A stretch of 64,000 nucleotides of DNA from Echinostoma caproni (taxonomy: Eukaryota; Platyhelminthes; Trematoda; Plagiorchiida; Echinostomatidae): positions 13,787-77,786 of the forward strand of contig UZAN01039966.1 in assembly GCA_900618425.1 (NCBI GenBank), in the 5' to 3' direction. A program made the translations under genes and the position numbers. Position 1 is the stretch's first letter; every line of letters begins with the position of its first letter. This document shows, piece after piece, positions 1 to 11,992 of this stretch. Under the pieces are notes generated by a model, which saw nothing but the letters and a program-made list of their open reading frames with translations, did not search any database and was not told the origin of the DNA.

Positions 1-599
1 TTCGCGAATCACCGAGATTGCTTCAACATCGTGAGTATTTCTTTAACTGTTTAACGGTACAGTTATTTCATTCACGAAAAAACGTATCACTAAAGAAGTG
101 TCATAATTCATTAGATTCATTGTAAACGTAATCAGGTCAGAATAAAATTCGGGTTAGTTCTCATACTTCATTTGATACATGTATATCTTCACATAGTGTA
201 ATGGAGCACCGGTTAATTACCTTGCCATACACAGGTGTACTGGCGCTGTGGAACGACTCTACGATAAACATCTCAACAGTTGATAAAAAGCGTTAAATCT
301 ACTCAGTGAAGTGCTATGTGTTTTGAAAAAAAATAGAGCCAAGTGTGGAACTGTTGGCACGCGGTTTGTGGTAGCCCACGCAGAACTGAGTTGGGGTTAT
401 TTTCAAGTTGACGCATGGCTGCTGCGCAAAGTCAAATTGCTCTAAAAATCGTGGGCGGGATCAAAAAGAAGTGTGCGTGCAACTATTTACCGTGTACCAA
501 TATGTCTCACATAATTGGGAACCAAATACCTGAGCACAAGTGATATAACCTAAAACGAGATTGTCCTGAATGACCGGCAAAACCTAGAGAATCTGATCT
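1..599. other. No gene recognised
   Basis: Short frames only. No splice-bounded exon, RNA gene or repeat could be supported. The last 100 bases may belong to the retrotransposon relic that starts near 600. Confidence 0.5.
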
Positions 600-1190
600 C
601 ACTCATAACACACCAAGAGCGTAGGGCGTATCTTCATTCTTCCTCGCTGTTCACTTCCAACGGACTGTGCGACCCTTAACCGAGACCTGCTTCCAGAATG
701 ACCCCAGTCAAGTACCTGGCCGTGGAAATCGGCAACAATCTCCGTTGGTCCAAGCCCAATTATATTTGTATACAAAACCTTAGACGCCTCTCTTTTCAGT
801 CAAGCGAACTCGGGCACTTTCGACTTCCACAATCAGCTATGCTCTCCTTCGTTCACTCGTATTACTCTATTGCTCCCTTGTAGTGTTTTCCGATGTTTTA
901 AAACAGGACTTCAAAACCATTCATCGCGGTCTGATAATAATCAGCCGTGTATCATTAATCTCAAATGATTCCTCCATTAAACAACTCGTTAACTGTCACA
1001 TCAACACTTGTGTTCGGTTTTTCAACAACATTTTAGACAATCATCTTCAATTATTGCGTTTCGATTCACCATCCTGTCTTTCCTAATCGTCCACACGCTC
1101 CTCTTTTCGCCATCTACCCTCTCGTAATAACATTCTTAAAAATAACCCTGTAACTTACCTGGCCCGACTCCTTACTGATGAAGAACAAGT
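600..1190 (+). mobile_element. Non-LTR retrotransposon relic, reverse transcriptase C-terminal part, frameshifted
   Basis: Two adjoining frames read like the end of a LINE reverse transcriptase ORF. Frame 1 (about 698-880) contains VKYLAVEIGNNLRWS, which matches the common LINE pattern 'VKYLGV....LRW', followed by a leucine/arginine-rich stretch (NLRRLSFQSSELGHFRLPQS). Frame 2 (883-1086) continues with LKQDFKTIHRGLIIISRVSL and later HINTCVRFFNNILDNHLQLL, like the 'LKR.L..IS..S' and 'H...C..F...IL.D..HPL' region of CR1/jockey-type elements. A -1/+1 shift joins them near 880, and further stops follow. No endonuclease or catalytic RT motif is present, so this is a 5'-truncated dead copy. The clade (CR1-like) is a judgement from pattern only. 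Confidence 0.55.
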
Positions 1191-4100
1191 CGTGAATGAA
1201 ATACATCAAAATTTTTGTACATGAAACAAACTTCAGCAACATTTTTGCTTGGAGTGCTGTATTTCAATCCGTGTGACTGCCGGTGCATATGTTTACCTGA
1301 ATTTTTGGCACATAATCTTATGCAAGTCAAAAAAGTAGATGAATAAAAAATTAAAATTAAAATTTGGATTTCTGCAATATGACCAGCAAGTGTTGTCAGT
1401 AATACCTCCTAAATACTTATACTGTCAAAATATCAACCAGCGCAGTTTTCATTCTCTTGTCTGCTATCTCACCATTTTCTCAAGAGGCTTGCCTTACACA
1501 AACTGGAGAACGCGCAAAAGCGTACGCTTGGGCTTCCACGTTATTGTTGGTATAATTGATTAAGCTGCATTGAATTGTATAGCACAGAGGCACCAAAGCT
1601 AACAGTTTATTTGAAAAACAATCCACATTAACGATAAATATATCTCAAGAAGGAATTTACATGATGAGTTACATATGTGACAAAAAAATAATGACCAACC
1701 TAACAAGGATGGTACAGAGTGCATTCATTTGTTTCCCACCTTGTTGATCATGCCGTTCGAGGTTCGTTACACGTAAATTAATGTATGCACTAATACCAAA
1801 TGCAATGTCGTCAGAGCCGGAGGACAATTGGGTACAGCGAAATGGTAACACAGTATACGAAATAAATTGTTAGAATTTGACAAACCCCGTTTGAATTTTC
1901 GACACCTCGTGAAGTTGTACAGTTCACTCATTTGCAGGGAATTGAGTATTTTCCCGCAATTTAGGATCCTAGATTCCCCACCTATGCTATTCGAGGCAAA
2001 CAAATGCAGAGGAATAAAGAATGACGAGTAGAGCACACAATTTTACAGCAAAACACAAATAACTCATTAGCTGACTAACAAAGATGATTAGGTTTGAATA
2101 CGATCAACAAAGAGAAAGACTTAAATTGACGGAGACATCGGTGAAAAGATTCAGATGGAAGGAAGATTAGGTGAATGAAATTCAAATAAACCTAGTCAGT
2201 GTACTTCAAAAAGTTTGCGGAGAGAAGAATAAGATGAAATGTGTGTAGAAGATAATTATAGGAATATGAAAGCTCGATGAAGCCCGTCTGGAGTAGTTGA
2301 TTTGGGAGTTAAATGGAAATTCTTTCAAGTCCGATTGTTTCTGCAATTTCAGTGAAATACGTGTAGGACAAGATGCGTTTGTGATTGAGACATTCAGGGG
2401 ATTCGAAATTCTGCGAATCCATTGAAAACGACAAGAGCTGATGATCGACAAATAGTGGAAAACTTAGCCAGCCAATTTCACAGAATCACCCAAATACTGA
2501 GAAAGAAAATGAAAATCGGTGTGTGCTTACAAATGCTCATAGACTGATGATGCACCTATTTTTTCTCACACCTAACCGTCGGAATTAAATCAGAACACTC
2601 ATGCGTTGGAGATGCACAAGGAATCGGCAACTGCTCAACCACAAAAGGGAGCGGTTTTATGGATCAGAACACACGTAATTCCCATCATTCTCTGATCCGG
2701 TAACAAAACGCACTTTGTGTGACAGCTCAGCGGAAAATTTGACTGCAACGTAAATCATCCGCAAAATGATAAAATAGTACAATTCTGGAGAGTTTGTCGC
2801 AAAACCCTTTTTCTAACTTCTCTACCAAGTTGGTCCGTGTGCAACTGATTCTTATTGCTACAGGAAACGACCGTATAGAAACGAAAACAGTGAAGCAAAG
2901 GTGCGACGAGCTATTGGTTTTTACGGGACACTTTATCGCGTGCTATAAAACTGATGGATTATCTACATGTTTTTACATACGGCATTATTCCCCTTGCGAC
3001 GGGTAGCTGCGTGAGTGGGCAGATGGCAGCGCAGGTATTCAATGCTGGAATATAATTATTTTTCTCCAAGCGCAATATTTCCTCCAGCCCAGGATGAACG
3101 GATCAAACAGTACGGGTATTCATTTCACGCTGGCATATTAGTCAAGGGGAGTCATGACTGTAGTGGGCTATTGGGACTGAATCGATTCATGCACTAGGAC
3201 AGCCGGGTTGATCAAACGTTTTCGAGACATGAGGTGTCTTGCAGTTTGCTAAGGCTTTCATGTGTGTCTGACTTAATGAAACTAATTTTCGATATCTCGA
3301 TCTACGCGGTTCTAGTTCCCATGATCAGCGGTGATTCACTTCTGACATATTTAATATTTTGTCAGCGTTGTCAGTTCATCCATCATAGTAGCTCCCCCCA
3401 GCTCTCTGTCCTAGGTTTGCCCACTGAACTTTTTTAAATAGCAGAAAAATCTGATTAACTTTGGTTACCATTAATGATAAAAAAGACGGAAAATTGATAA
3501 ATATATCTGATAACAAATTACGTACACGTGAAAAATCATGGCCTACTTATGTCTTCTGATTTATCTCCTTTTATCAGTCGCAAGTGGGTGCGTGACGGGC
3601 TTTTCCAGTTTGTATCCCACCCCCCGCCACACACACCCTCCTGTAAATTCCAGTTTGATCAACTCGGAAGATAGCGGAATACAAACCGTTTTATTTTGCC
3701 CTCAGCATTTGTGAGATGCGAGTTACACATTTTTATCACAGTATCGTTGATCACCCGAAATTTCACAAATACTTGACTGATTTGTTTGACTGTTATGTTT
3801 TGTCGTTTCACTCCATAATTCTGCATTATGTGGAATCGGCCAGATAGGATGGGGCAAAGTGAATACGCTAGCGCTCATTCGTTCAAGAGAAGGGACCGAA
3901 GTTATCGCAAAACATAATTTGATTGTCTGTTTCATCAGCTGCATGTTACTGTCATTTCATAAACGTTTCATTATTCAGATGATTTGATAGGGTGTTTAAT
4001 GACTTTTACTTCACTGATGAGGACCGGTGATAGAGATCAGCAGGATTTTTCAAAATCCATTTAGGAAAACGTGTTTTAAACTTTGTATCTAGTCCGTGAG

Positions 4101-4336
4101 TGCAGTTTTGTTCCTTCTGAGGTCCCTTACCTATTCTACACTAGTAATAAATGACCAGCACAAAACTGATCTCCCTAACGCTTCTTCGGATTTCAAACGG
4201 AGTACCAGAGGGATATATATAACAGTTTCCGACAGTCCGTGTGTATAATGGTCTATGTATTCAATTACAGTGTGAGATCTCAGAGGCATTTTCTTAATTT
4301 GTCACGGAAGATATAAAAGAAAACAGTAATACTCAC
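1191..4336. other. Non-coding, nothing recognised
   Basis: All frames are below about 90 codons and show no protein pattern. There are no tandem repeats of note. A C/A-rich patch lies near 3615-3645. Confidence 0.5.
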
Positions 4337-4601
4337 CAATAGAATCGGATCAGGTTCGGGCAATGCACAAAATGATTTCGAATCAAATCCCAATTTAACC
4401 ACACCGTGGTGCGTTGCACTAATGAGCACCTTTGGGTTTGGGAAGACGGTCTTGGTTGAGAGAATTGAGCGAAGAATTCGCAACATAAAGTTGCTCAGCA
4501 AATTGGTCTGTTCGATCGATGCATAAATAGCTGCACACACTCCCAGACCAAAGTTATTTGACAAAGGAAAGATTTCCACCATCGAGATTCACCATGGATA
4601 T
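4337..4601 (-). CDS. Candidate coding exon, unknown protein
   Basis: On the minus strand an acceptor-like sequence (ttgtgttatag) ends at 4602. It is followed by a short leader and an ATG at 4582 in the context CTCGATGG. The frame runs 82 codons without a stop to a strong donor, TTG|GTGAGT, at 4337/4336, and is in phase 0. The translation begins MVEIFPLSNNFGLG and contains NPKVLISATHHGVVKLGF. It is mixed hydrophobic/polar with no low complexity, as expected of folded protein. I do not recognise the family. Further upstream on the same strand (4881-4792) a 30-codon open stretch, YLEVYHDSGVQVFKECITML..., ends at another donor, CCA|GTAAGT. Its phase does not join cleanly to this exon, so the gene model is unresolved. 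It could be chance. Confidence 0.28.
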
Positions 4602-4899
4602 CTATAACACAAAATTAAATGGTACATAAAACCTTTACATTTTTATTTACGACACACTTATACGAATCAATCTATTGTTAAGTCTCAGATTCCTCAAAAT
4701 AACCAAAATCGTTGCGAATATATACTTATTTGGAATCACTTGGAGTTAGAAAATATAATTATGTTTACAAGGTCATTTATAACTTACTTACTGGTAAAAC
4801 ATTGGTTGTTGAAGCAGCTAGCATTGTAATGCACTCTTTGAACACTTGAACGCCACTATCGTGATATACTTCGAGGTATTTTCATATCTGTACACAAGG

Positions 4900-7800
4900 T
4901 CGCTGTAAGTTAACTGATGAATTGCAAAGTTGGAGTCCCTAATCAGAGAAAGCATCAATACCGATAAATGATCCCTCGCGAAAATAGGAGAACGATACAG
5001 AGGTTGGAATTCTCAAATTAAAATGCAGATGAAACAATAACTATTTCGCTGGACCACAGATGATAAATCGGCATGCATCTTATTTTCTGTAACAAGTATA
5101 GTATCACAAACTAATGGTACGTCATTCAGTAAATCTTCTTCAGTAATGGAAATATTCAAGTGCTGCTATCGAATACAAATTTTACCATAGAAACCAGCGC
5201 AGTATTCACTTAACTTAACATGTAATCCTCCTTCAGGCATTTTTTAGCCGTTTCACAAGGATGGCATTACTCATGCACCGCTTAGTAGGGCTGATTATCA
5301 AGTACTGCAGAATAAAGCTTTGAGGCTCACATTCCGAAAGCATGCCAGATAGCCGACAATGTTACGATCTTCGACGGAACTCACAGGTCATGTGGGTATC
5401 AAATAATACAACCTACACATCTGTGTTGTTCACAATAACTTTCATGACCACGGCTCACGCAATGGCAGACGGTAAATAAAACTGCAGCCGGGCTTTGCTA
5501 TTCCCGAATATTCCAAGTGGGCAGTTTTGTGTCAAGTGGCCATGTTTATTTAGGAGTGGGGGTTGGATGGTTCGTTTGGTGGACAATATGCATACATTCT
5601 CTGACAGTAGATCCATGTTTTTGTCGTATCAAGCATACTGGTTGTATTCCGGAGGAGTGCAAGTTTTGTTCTGCCAGGTGAAAGCAATTTATTTACCTTG
5701 CACAGTGTTTATTCACAACAAATGGTAATTTCTTCAGAATGCATCAGGTTCCCCTTGGCTTGTGATACCGCACGGCAGTGTATGAGGTTTGAAGGCCATG
5801 ACGGTCAGATCTGTTGCCATTCAAGCTGTTTTGCAGACAACTTTCATGAGGTGACTGGAAAAAAGAACACACAATAGGCACTGCACTGCGGCCGGCGAAA
5901 TCCGACACACGTGATCATCTAAATCGTTGAATGATAAGCGGAAAACCCGACCGCAGGCAGAGCATGAACAACTGTTGGCAATGTTCAATTTTGTACCAAA
6001 GTAAGTGTACAAAAGAACAATGCCTAGTACCTAAGCTAATCTACAAATAGATGAAATCCTAATAGAAACATGACCTTCACAAATGCAACTGAAATCAACA
6101 ACAACTCGAGGAGTGAGCAATTGCAAGACGAAATAAAGTGACAGATAACTGGGCTACAATACTAAGTCCGATTCCGTGATGGAGTATATATATATATATA
6201 TGTAAGCACTTCAGATTCCCTGACACATTACCCCACTCCTTACACCGAAACGCACACACCGCATTTTCTGAGTAATCCTAATAATCAGATGAACAAACAA
6301 ACAGCAATGTGACCACTGCACATTCGAACCCTGCTCTCATGATGAAATCAATTTATTAGTCTCGGGCTGATTTTTTCCAATTAGGGATACTTGTTGTGAT
6401 GAATTGGTATGATTGTGAATCACTGAACATGATGAAACGTTTGGTTGTTTCTGGTAAGCAGTGGTAGAAATACGACACAATTTGAACACATTGACCATGA
6501 TTTACGATGCTCTGTATTAGGTATAGTCAGGAAATTTAATTACTCGCTCTTATAGTAAAGCAATTTTCCAAGCAAACAAATACTACCCATTGTTTTCTAT
6601 TCATCTGTTCTTGAGAAAGTGTATTTTCAATTAGGGGCAATAAGTGACGGTTAAAATGACCGAAATTTTCAGCTTGTGTGTGGTAATCAATGCCTGTGCT
6701 CTCATTTCTACCATGTTAGTTGGAAGACCTGAGCAATCCAAGCTTTGGACACAGATGTCGGGCTGTAAAACCAGAACCAACTAAATTGTTTTGTGCGTTC
6801 TGATCACAGCCGAATAGAGCTCTGAATCGTTCCAAGCAGAGTAGACGAATATCACGTGTTGAGCGTTTTATTGATCCCTTCGTTGGATGATCATTCATTA
6901 GTCGCTAAGTGGATAGACACAAAGTAGATCCTGGCGATTCAAGTGTTTTCCCCCTAATTCGATTTGGGTATAACCTCAGTCATTCGCGTTGTATTTTGAA
7001 CCACAATCAGGACAACTGCAGAAACCTGCAACTAAAGAATCAACGACGTGTGTTCCTTTTAATTCACAAAAATGGCAGATTCTAAAATACACTTATTACA
7101 TGGTTCATACGGTCACTTCAAATTAACTTGAAAAGATTTTCCATGCAACATCGTTTCCCGGAAATCAGCATTGGTTGTAAGGCTTTACAAAATTCCGGAA
7201 AGCTGACTATAGATTACATGCATAGAATGTTTGTTCCTCCACTGATCGCGGATTTAATGAACAGTTCGAGTAGTCAGTCATATTGTAGGGGGTATGCACT
7301 TACTCAACATCACGTAGACAAGCGGTGGTGATTCTTGCTTACTAACGTATTCAAAATACTGTTTCGCTAATTCGATCTGCATCTGCCTTTGGTTATAGTG
7401 CTATGCGACGTTTCGTTTACGCTCTCAACCCAACAACTAATAATTACATTTGCATCGACAACCCCAGTTTTTTGTTAATCCCCCCTGCTCCCCCCCCTGC
7501 CAAGCCTGAAACCGCAGCACTTTATGTGAGAGTTTTCAAGAATCCCTATAAGGCATTCATAGGGACCCCCTTTATCATCTAAATCATGTATAGATAACTA
7601 AGCATCAACCAGTGTTGCGCGATACGAATGGAACTAATCCATCAGCGGAATTTTCATTATATCACATAAAGGCTTTTTACATGTTAGTTTCTCAATTTGG
7701 GAGATCATTATGTAACATCTTTTCTCGATGAAAGGGAGAAACCGGGCAGGTTCATGGGCAAGAGTGAGAGTGTTAATGGATTAATAAGTTTGGGTTCCAG

Positions 7801-8141
7801 TTGACCGCCATTATCCAGTGATAGGCTGCTGTAATCCAATTTATACTGCATTTTTGTCAAGTTTTTCGGGATACATTTCGCTTCTCATTACAAAAGTCCG
7901 TTTGACTCCCATATAAATCGCTCCCAGTTTGTACAGTTAACCAGGTATCCCTATTCCAACGAACATTCTCAAAGCCCAAAAGCTACATGGCTTTTCTTGT
8001 GAGACAAATACAATTGCATTTGCAGAACTTCAATAAATGAATAAAGTGAGCGTTAAATAATAAAATTAACAAACGTTGCATGGCCTCCTAGGATGCGACA
8101 GAGGTCAATGAATAGTGAAAAATACAGATTTTTGTTTTCAG
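4900..8141. other. Non-coding, nothing recognised
   Basis: Short random frames. It contains a (TA)n run at 6184-6202. The B-box-like string near 6325 (minus strand) has no matching A box and was not called. Confidence 0.5.
6184..6202. repeat. (TA)n microsatellite
   Basis: Nineteen bases of alternating T and A. No retrotransposon sequence was recognised beside it. Confidence 0.9.
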
Positions 8142-8234
8142 GTTCCAGAATGCTCACCACGGCAAACTGCATGCAAACGAATTTAGTCGTATTTATTTGG
8201 CAGGGGTTGTCACGACTTCGGTATCCTGTAGCTT
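8142..8234 (+). CDS. Candidate internal exon, unknown protein
   Basis: A good acceptor (tttttgttttcag) ends at 8141 and a consensus donor (gtgagt) begins at 8235. The 93-nt interval is a multiple of three. One frame is fully open (starting after one leftover base) and reads FQNAHHGKLHANEFSRIYLA.... A second frame is also open (SRMLTTANCMQTNLVVF...). There is no family match and no partner exon, so only the splice signals and length support it. Confidence 0.22.
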
Positions 8235-8239
8235 GTGAG

Positions 8240-11200
8240 TTCATCGTCTCATCGCTGCAGCATAATTATTTCCATTCTTTTAACGCATAACCACTCTTAA
8301 ATTGAATGCATCTTCTTTCCAGAGAAATATCTTTATATCTATACATTAAATCAATAGGAAACGAAATGTAAAATATATTAATGAAATAGAGCTCCCTCTG
8401 TGAAACGAAATATCGAAGAGTATGTATCGGCATACAGCGAAAACGTTGACCCTCGATAGCTTAATTTTACCACCAAAACCCCCAACAGGGTGAAATACAT
8501 TCAGGCAAACCGCACCATCGAGTAGTGCATCTAAACGACAGCAGAAATCGCCCCACGTTTTGCATCTAAGATAGGTCAAACGTCCATCTTCCGAGGTAGA
8601 CATTAACCACAGCATTTGTAAAAGCATTTTTGGCGGTTATGCGCCACTCAAGGAAGATTATTCAAATTGTTCGACAGATGGTGCCAACACCAGAGTTAGT
8701 GAATTGATCCAAACCCACATAGTCATCACGGTTTATTACTTCGCTTAAGAACTAATTCTCTGTGGAAAGCGATGCAACTCGCTCTCGGGGAATGGAGTGT
8801 ACCGTAATGTGTAAAAATAGGCCAAAATTTCAGGTGCTCGGAAGAAAGAAATTTCAAATATTTGGAACATAAACACGTACATTTCAATCTCAGAAGTTGA
8901 AATCTGTTAAGAGGGGAGGGCTGTGTGAGGAGTGATTTCGGCCATGAGAGCCATTTTGGCTGTACAACTTCTGAAAAATTCGTGGCTGACACTTTGTGGC
9001 CCAGATTGAAAACTGAATGTAAGCGAAATTGGTAGTATGTCACAAGAAACAGGTATCAGCGTGAGGCAAACTGATGAAGGAATGGTGATGGTAAGCTCTT
9101 TCTGTTTCGGTACTGTTTTTCCCTCTCCCTAAAGTGAACATACTCGGGAATGAAATAGCTTCAATCAATCCCCAAGAGCAGTGAACTCAACTTGTATCAG
9201 AGTCTAAAAATAAATGGAAATAAACAACTTTAAGCACACATATATTTCATCCAAACAGGAGGTTGGCATACAATTGTATTTTATGTTATTTGTTAAGGAA
9301 TGCACAATATTCCTGTTGGGAAACTTGAGTTTCTTTTGAAAATTTGGATTTCCGTACATTTGATTTTCACGAAACCGCTACTCAAATAAATCATTTTTGC
9401 CTGGTGTCCGCTGCCAATTATAGCCTTTAAGTGCAACATACCACAACAAACAAATGACTAGATCAATTCATCTTTGTCACCAGCATTTATTGCCTTCCTT
9501 TCAATAATTTCTTTAAAATCCGACGAACAAGTCAATATCCAACGGAAGTTGGATTCTACGGTTGCATAATCCATGGAAGTGATGTAATGTTCTTATGAAG
9601 GTTTCTAACCTATGGAATTTAGTGGTCAGTTAGGCGACGTGTTAAATCCTAAAACCCCTTTTTTTTATCCACACCGTATTATAGAGATTGCCCCACTTTT
9701 CCTCCTCCCCAGCGGGGTGCCAAATTTACCTTGACTTGACACAAATTACAACCCAGATTTTGGACATGAAGTAATTTATTTCCCGTTGGTGAAATTCTTT
9801 CTCTCTGCCTCTCAGTCTTTAAGTTGAGGTGCACTTCAGTCAGAAAACAGGTATGAGTCAACTAGTCAAATCTACCGATTACATGAGTATATTCACTGCA
9901 GAGCATATAAGGAAATTTCATAATACTCAATTCGTTTTGGAGTGAGTTAGCTGCTATTGAAGATATCACAGCTAATTTCGAACATTCGTTAAATCTTCAA
10001 ATCATTTCAAAGATTTTGTAGAACAATTCGACGGATTCACAGTGCCTGAGGAATATTTCAATGTTCAAACTGTCTCCTTATCCGAGCATCACAACAATGT
10101 TTTAAACACATTTTATCGGATATCGATTGAGAATGAACAGCCAACATTGTAGTGATGAATAATTTACACTCAGTACGACATTTTCTGTATTTTACTTTAT
10201 ACCCAATGAAAAAAGTCAGAGTTGCACAACCCCTTTTGACGGTATCCACGGGCTGACAAAACTTAGATGTTTATCCAAGGAAGTGCAATATACTAACAAT
10301 CTGGCTGCGGAAACACGGATGTGTGCGAACGACAGAGGGCGGTCATTATTTTACATCTCAACAGCTCTATATTTTCTGTTGGGTCAACCATTTTCAATGT
10401 AGGGCTTTGTACAACACGATCCACTGTTTGCCTCTTTTGAAAACAACAGACCTTTTTTTGTACGACCGCGGTCACAAAGTGGTATAGTTGTGTTCAACCG
10501 GAAAACCAGATGTTGTGCCCTATTTTCCATTCAGTTTCGAACAGATTTAACTCACCACATAGCGCGCTCAAGAAAACAAGTTACGGAGTAGATCAATGTT
10601 CGATTTTTCCTCTTAAATCGTTCTTGGTTGTAACCGAAATTTTAAAATAAGCCTTGGATATTGGTTTTCCCTTAATATACAGGAGTTTGGAGTCTGAAGG
10701 TTGACTACAAATGAGTTCTATCAATTCCCTATTGGTCGCCGAAAACAAATTTTCATCCCCTTTCGAAATCAAAGACCGTGGAGGAGTATTGTTTGAAAAA
10801 AATATGCAAGCAAATCTGATACTCATAATTTGGAGGATTCAAAACCTACGAGTTATAAAAAAAATATGATAAAGAACTAATCAAGGATGACAGTTGGAAC
10901 ATAGGACAACGCACAATTCAACAACATGTGCATACGCGAGTGAACCCTGTTGCCACATACCTTTAAGTCTCCGGGTTTCGACCATATAACTGACCTCAAA
11001 GAAACTGAATGATCAACAAGTTATCTGAATACGTTCTTGAAGGACTCCTACCTCCTTGACCACCATGAAGACTTGATCGTCATTCTGTATCGTAAACTTA
11101 GCCACAAAAGCAAGCTCCGTTGATTACACAGTGTCTAACGGGCTTTCTAGCACACTTTACAGGCCTCTATTTGTAGCCGTCAAGATTACTTCAGTAAGCG

Positions 11201-11584
11201 ATCAGTTTAATTGGGCTTGTGGCTGTTAATGAACCCCCACGACAATCGGCACTTAGTAAAATGATCGTTCGTTCTGCTGAAAAAAAAACGATGACCGCAC
11301 TTAACGGCTGTCTTCATCTTGTAATCTAATGTGCTCAACGAAACACGGGATATGTGCTGAAAATGCTTTGCACAAGCTCGATCCTGGGCTTCCTCGTTGG
11401 CTTTTATCGTCACGCAAACATGTTTCGTGGTAAAATATAAAAGTCATTTCTTCAACCAGCCGGAGATGAGAGATCCACTACGCACACATATCTCTTTGCG
11501 TATTTTTGATGGGTATGGGGAAAATCATCCGGGACAATGGGCATATTATTTCACAAGGAATGCTGTAACTCAGATGAACAGTGA
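8240..11584. other. Non-coding, nothing recognised
   Basis: The minus-strand frame of 93 codons ending at 8346 (positions 8627-8346) contains LTYLRCKTWGDFCCRLDALL and looks mildly protein-like, but it has no clear splice sites. No repeats were recognised. Confidence 0.4.
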
Positions 11585-11992
11585 ATGAGCAACGAAGACC
11601 ACCATTACATAATGGAAAAAAGATCAAACCGCTTTTTGCGGAATGCGATAATTTTTCGCTGGACTAAAATTTTCACATGTGAAGAGAAACAAGAAAAATT
11701 GAGCAATCCGAACCCACATTGTGTACTACGGGACATTGTATGCCCCATATGGATAGTGAATATTCACTCCGCTGAACATGAAAAGTTTCTCCCCTGTCTC
11801 GTGGGCTGCTCACCAATTGTGGTCGACCGGTCGCAAATTCGGCCAAACCAAACGCAACTCGGGGAGTTGTTCGAGCACGCTGTGCTCAATCCAGACAACA
11901 AGTCGAGTGTGAGATCGCACGAAACACAAGACGTTTATTTCACGCGTGAAATATTAACTCTGCTCAAGCTAATCACCACTTGCCGAAATTGA
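11585..11992 (+). CDS. Unassigned open frame of 135 codons
   Basis: This is one of the longer frames in the window, with a true ATG at 11585 and a TGA at the end. The middle (IVNIHSAEHEKFLPCLVGCS) and the end (ELFEHAVLNPDNKSSVRSHE) are not low complexity. GC content rises towards 11810-12030. I recognise no domain, signal peptide or membrane segment. It may be a random frame in a GC-richer patch or part of a decayed mobile element. Confidence 0.2.
   Translation: MSNEDHHYIMEKRSNRFLRNAIIFRWTKIFTCEEKQEKLSNPNPHCVLRDIVCPIWIVNIHSAEHEKFLPCLVGCSPIVVDRSQIRPNQTQLGELFEHAVLNPDNKSSVRSHETQDVYFTREILTLLKLITTCRN

Noticed and set aside
4014..4050. CACTGATGAGGACCGG, partial hammerhead core
   Set aside because: There is no GAAA box at a usable distance.
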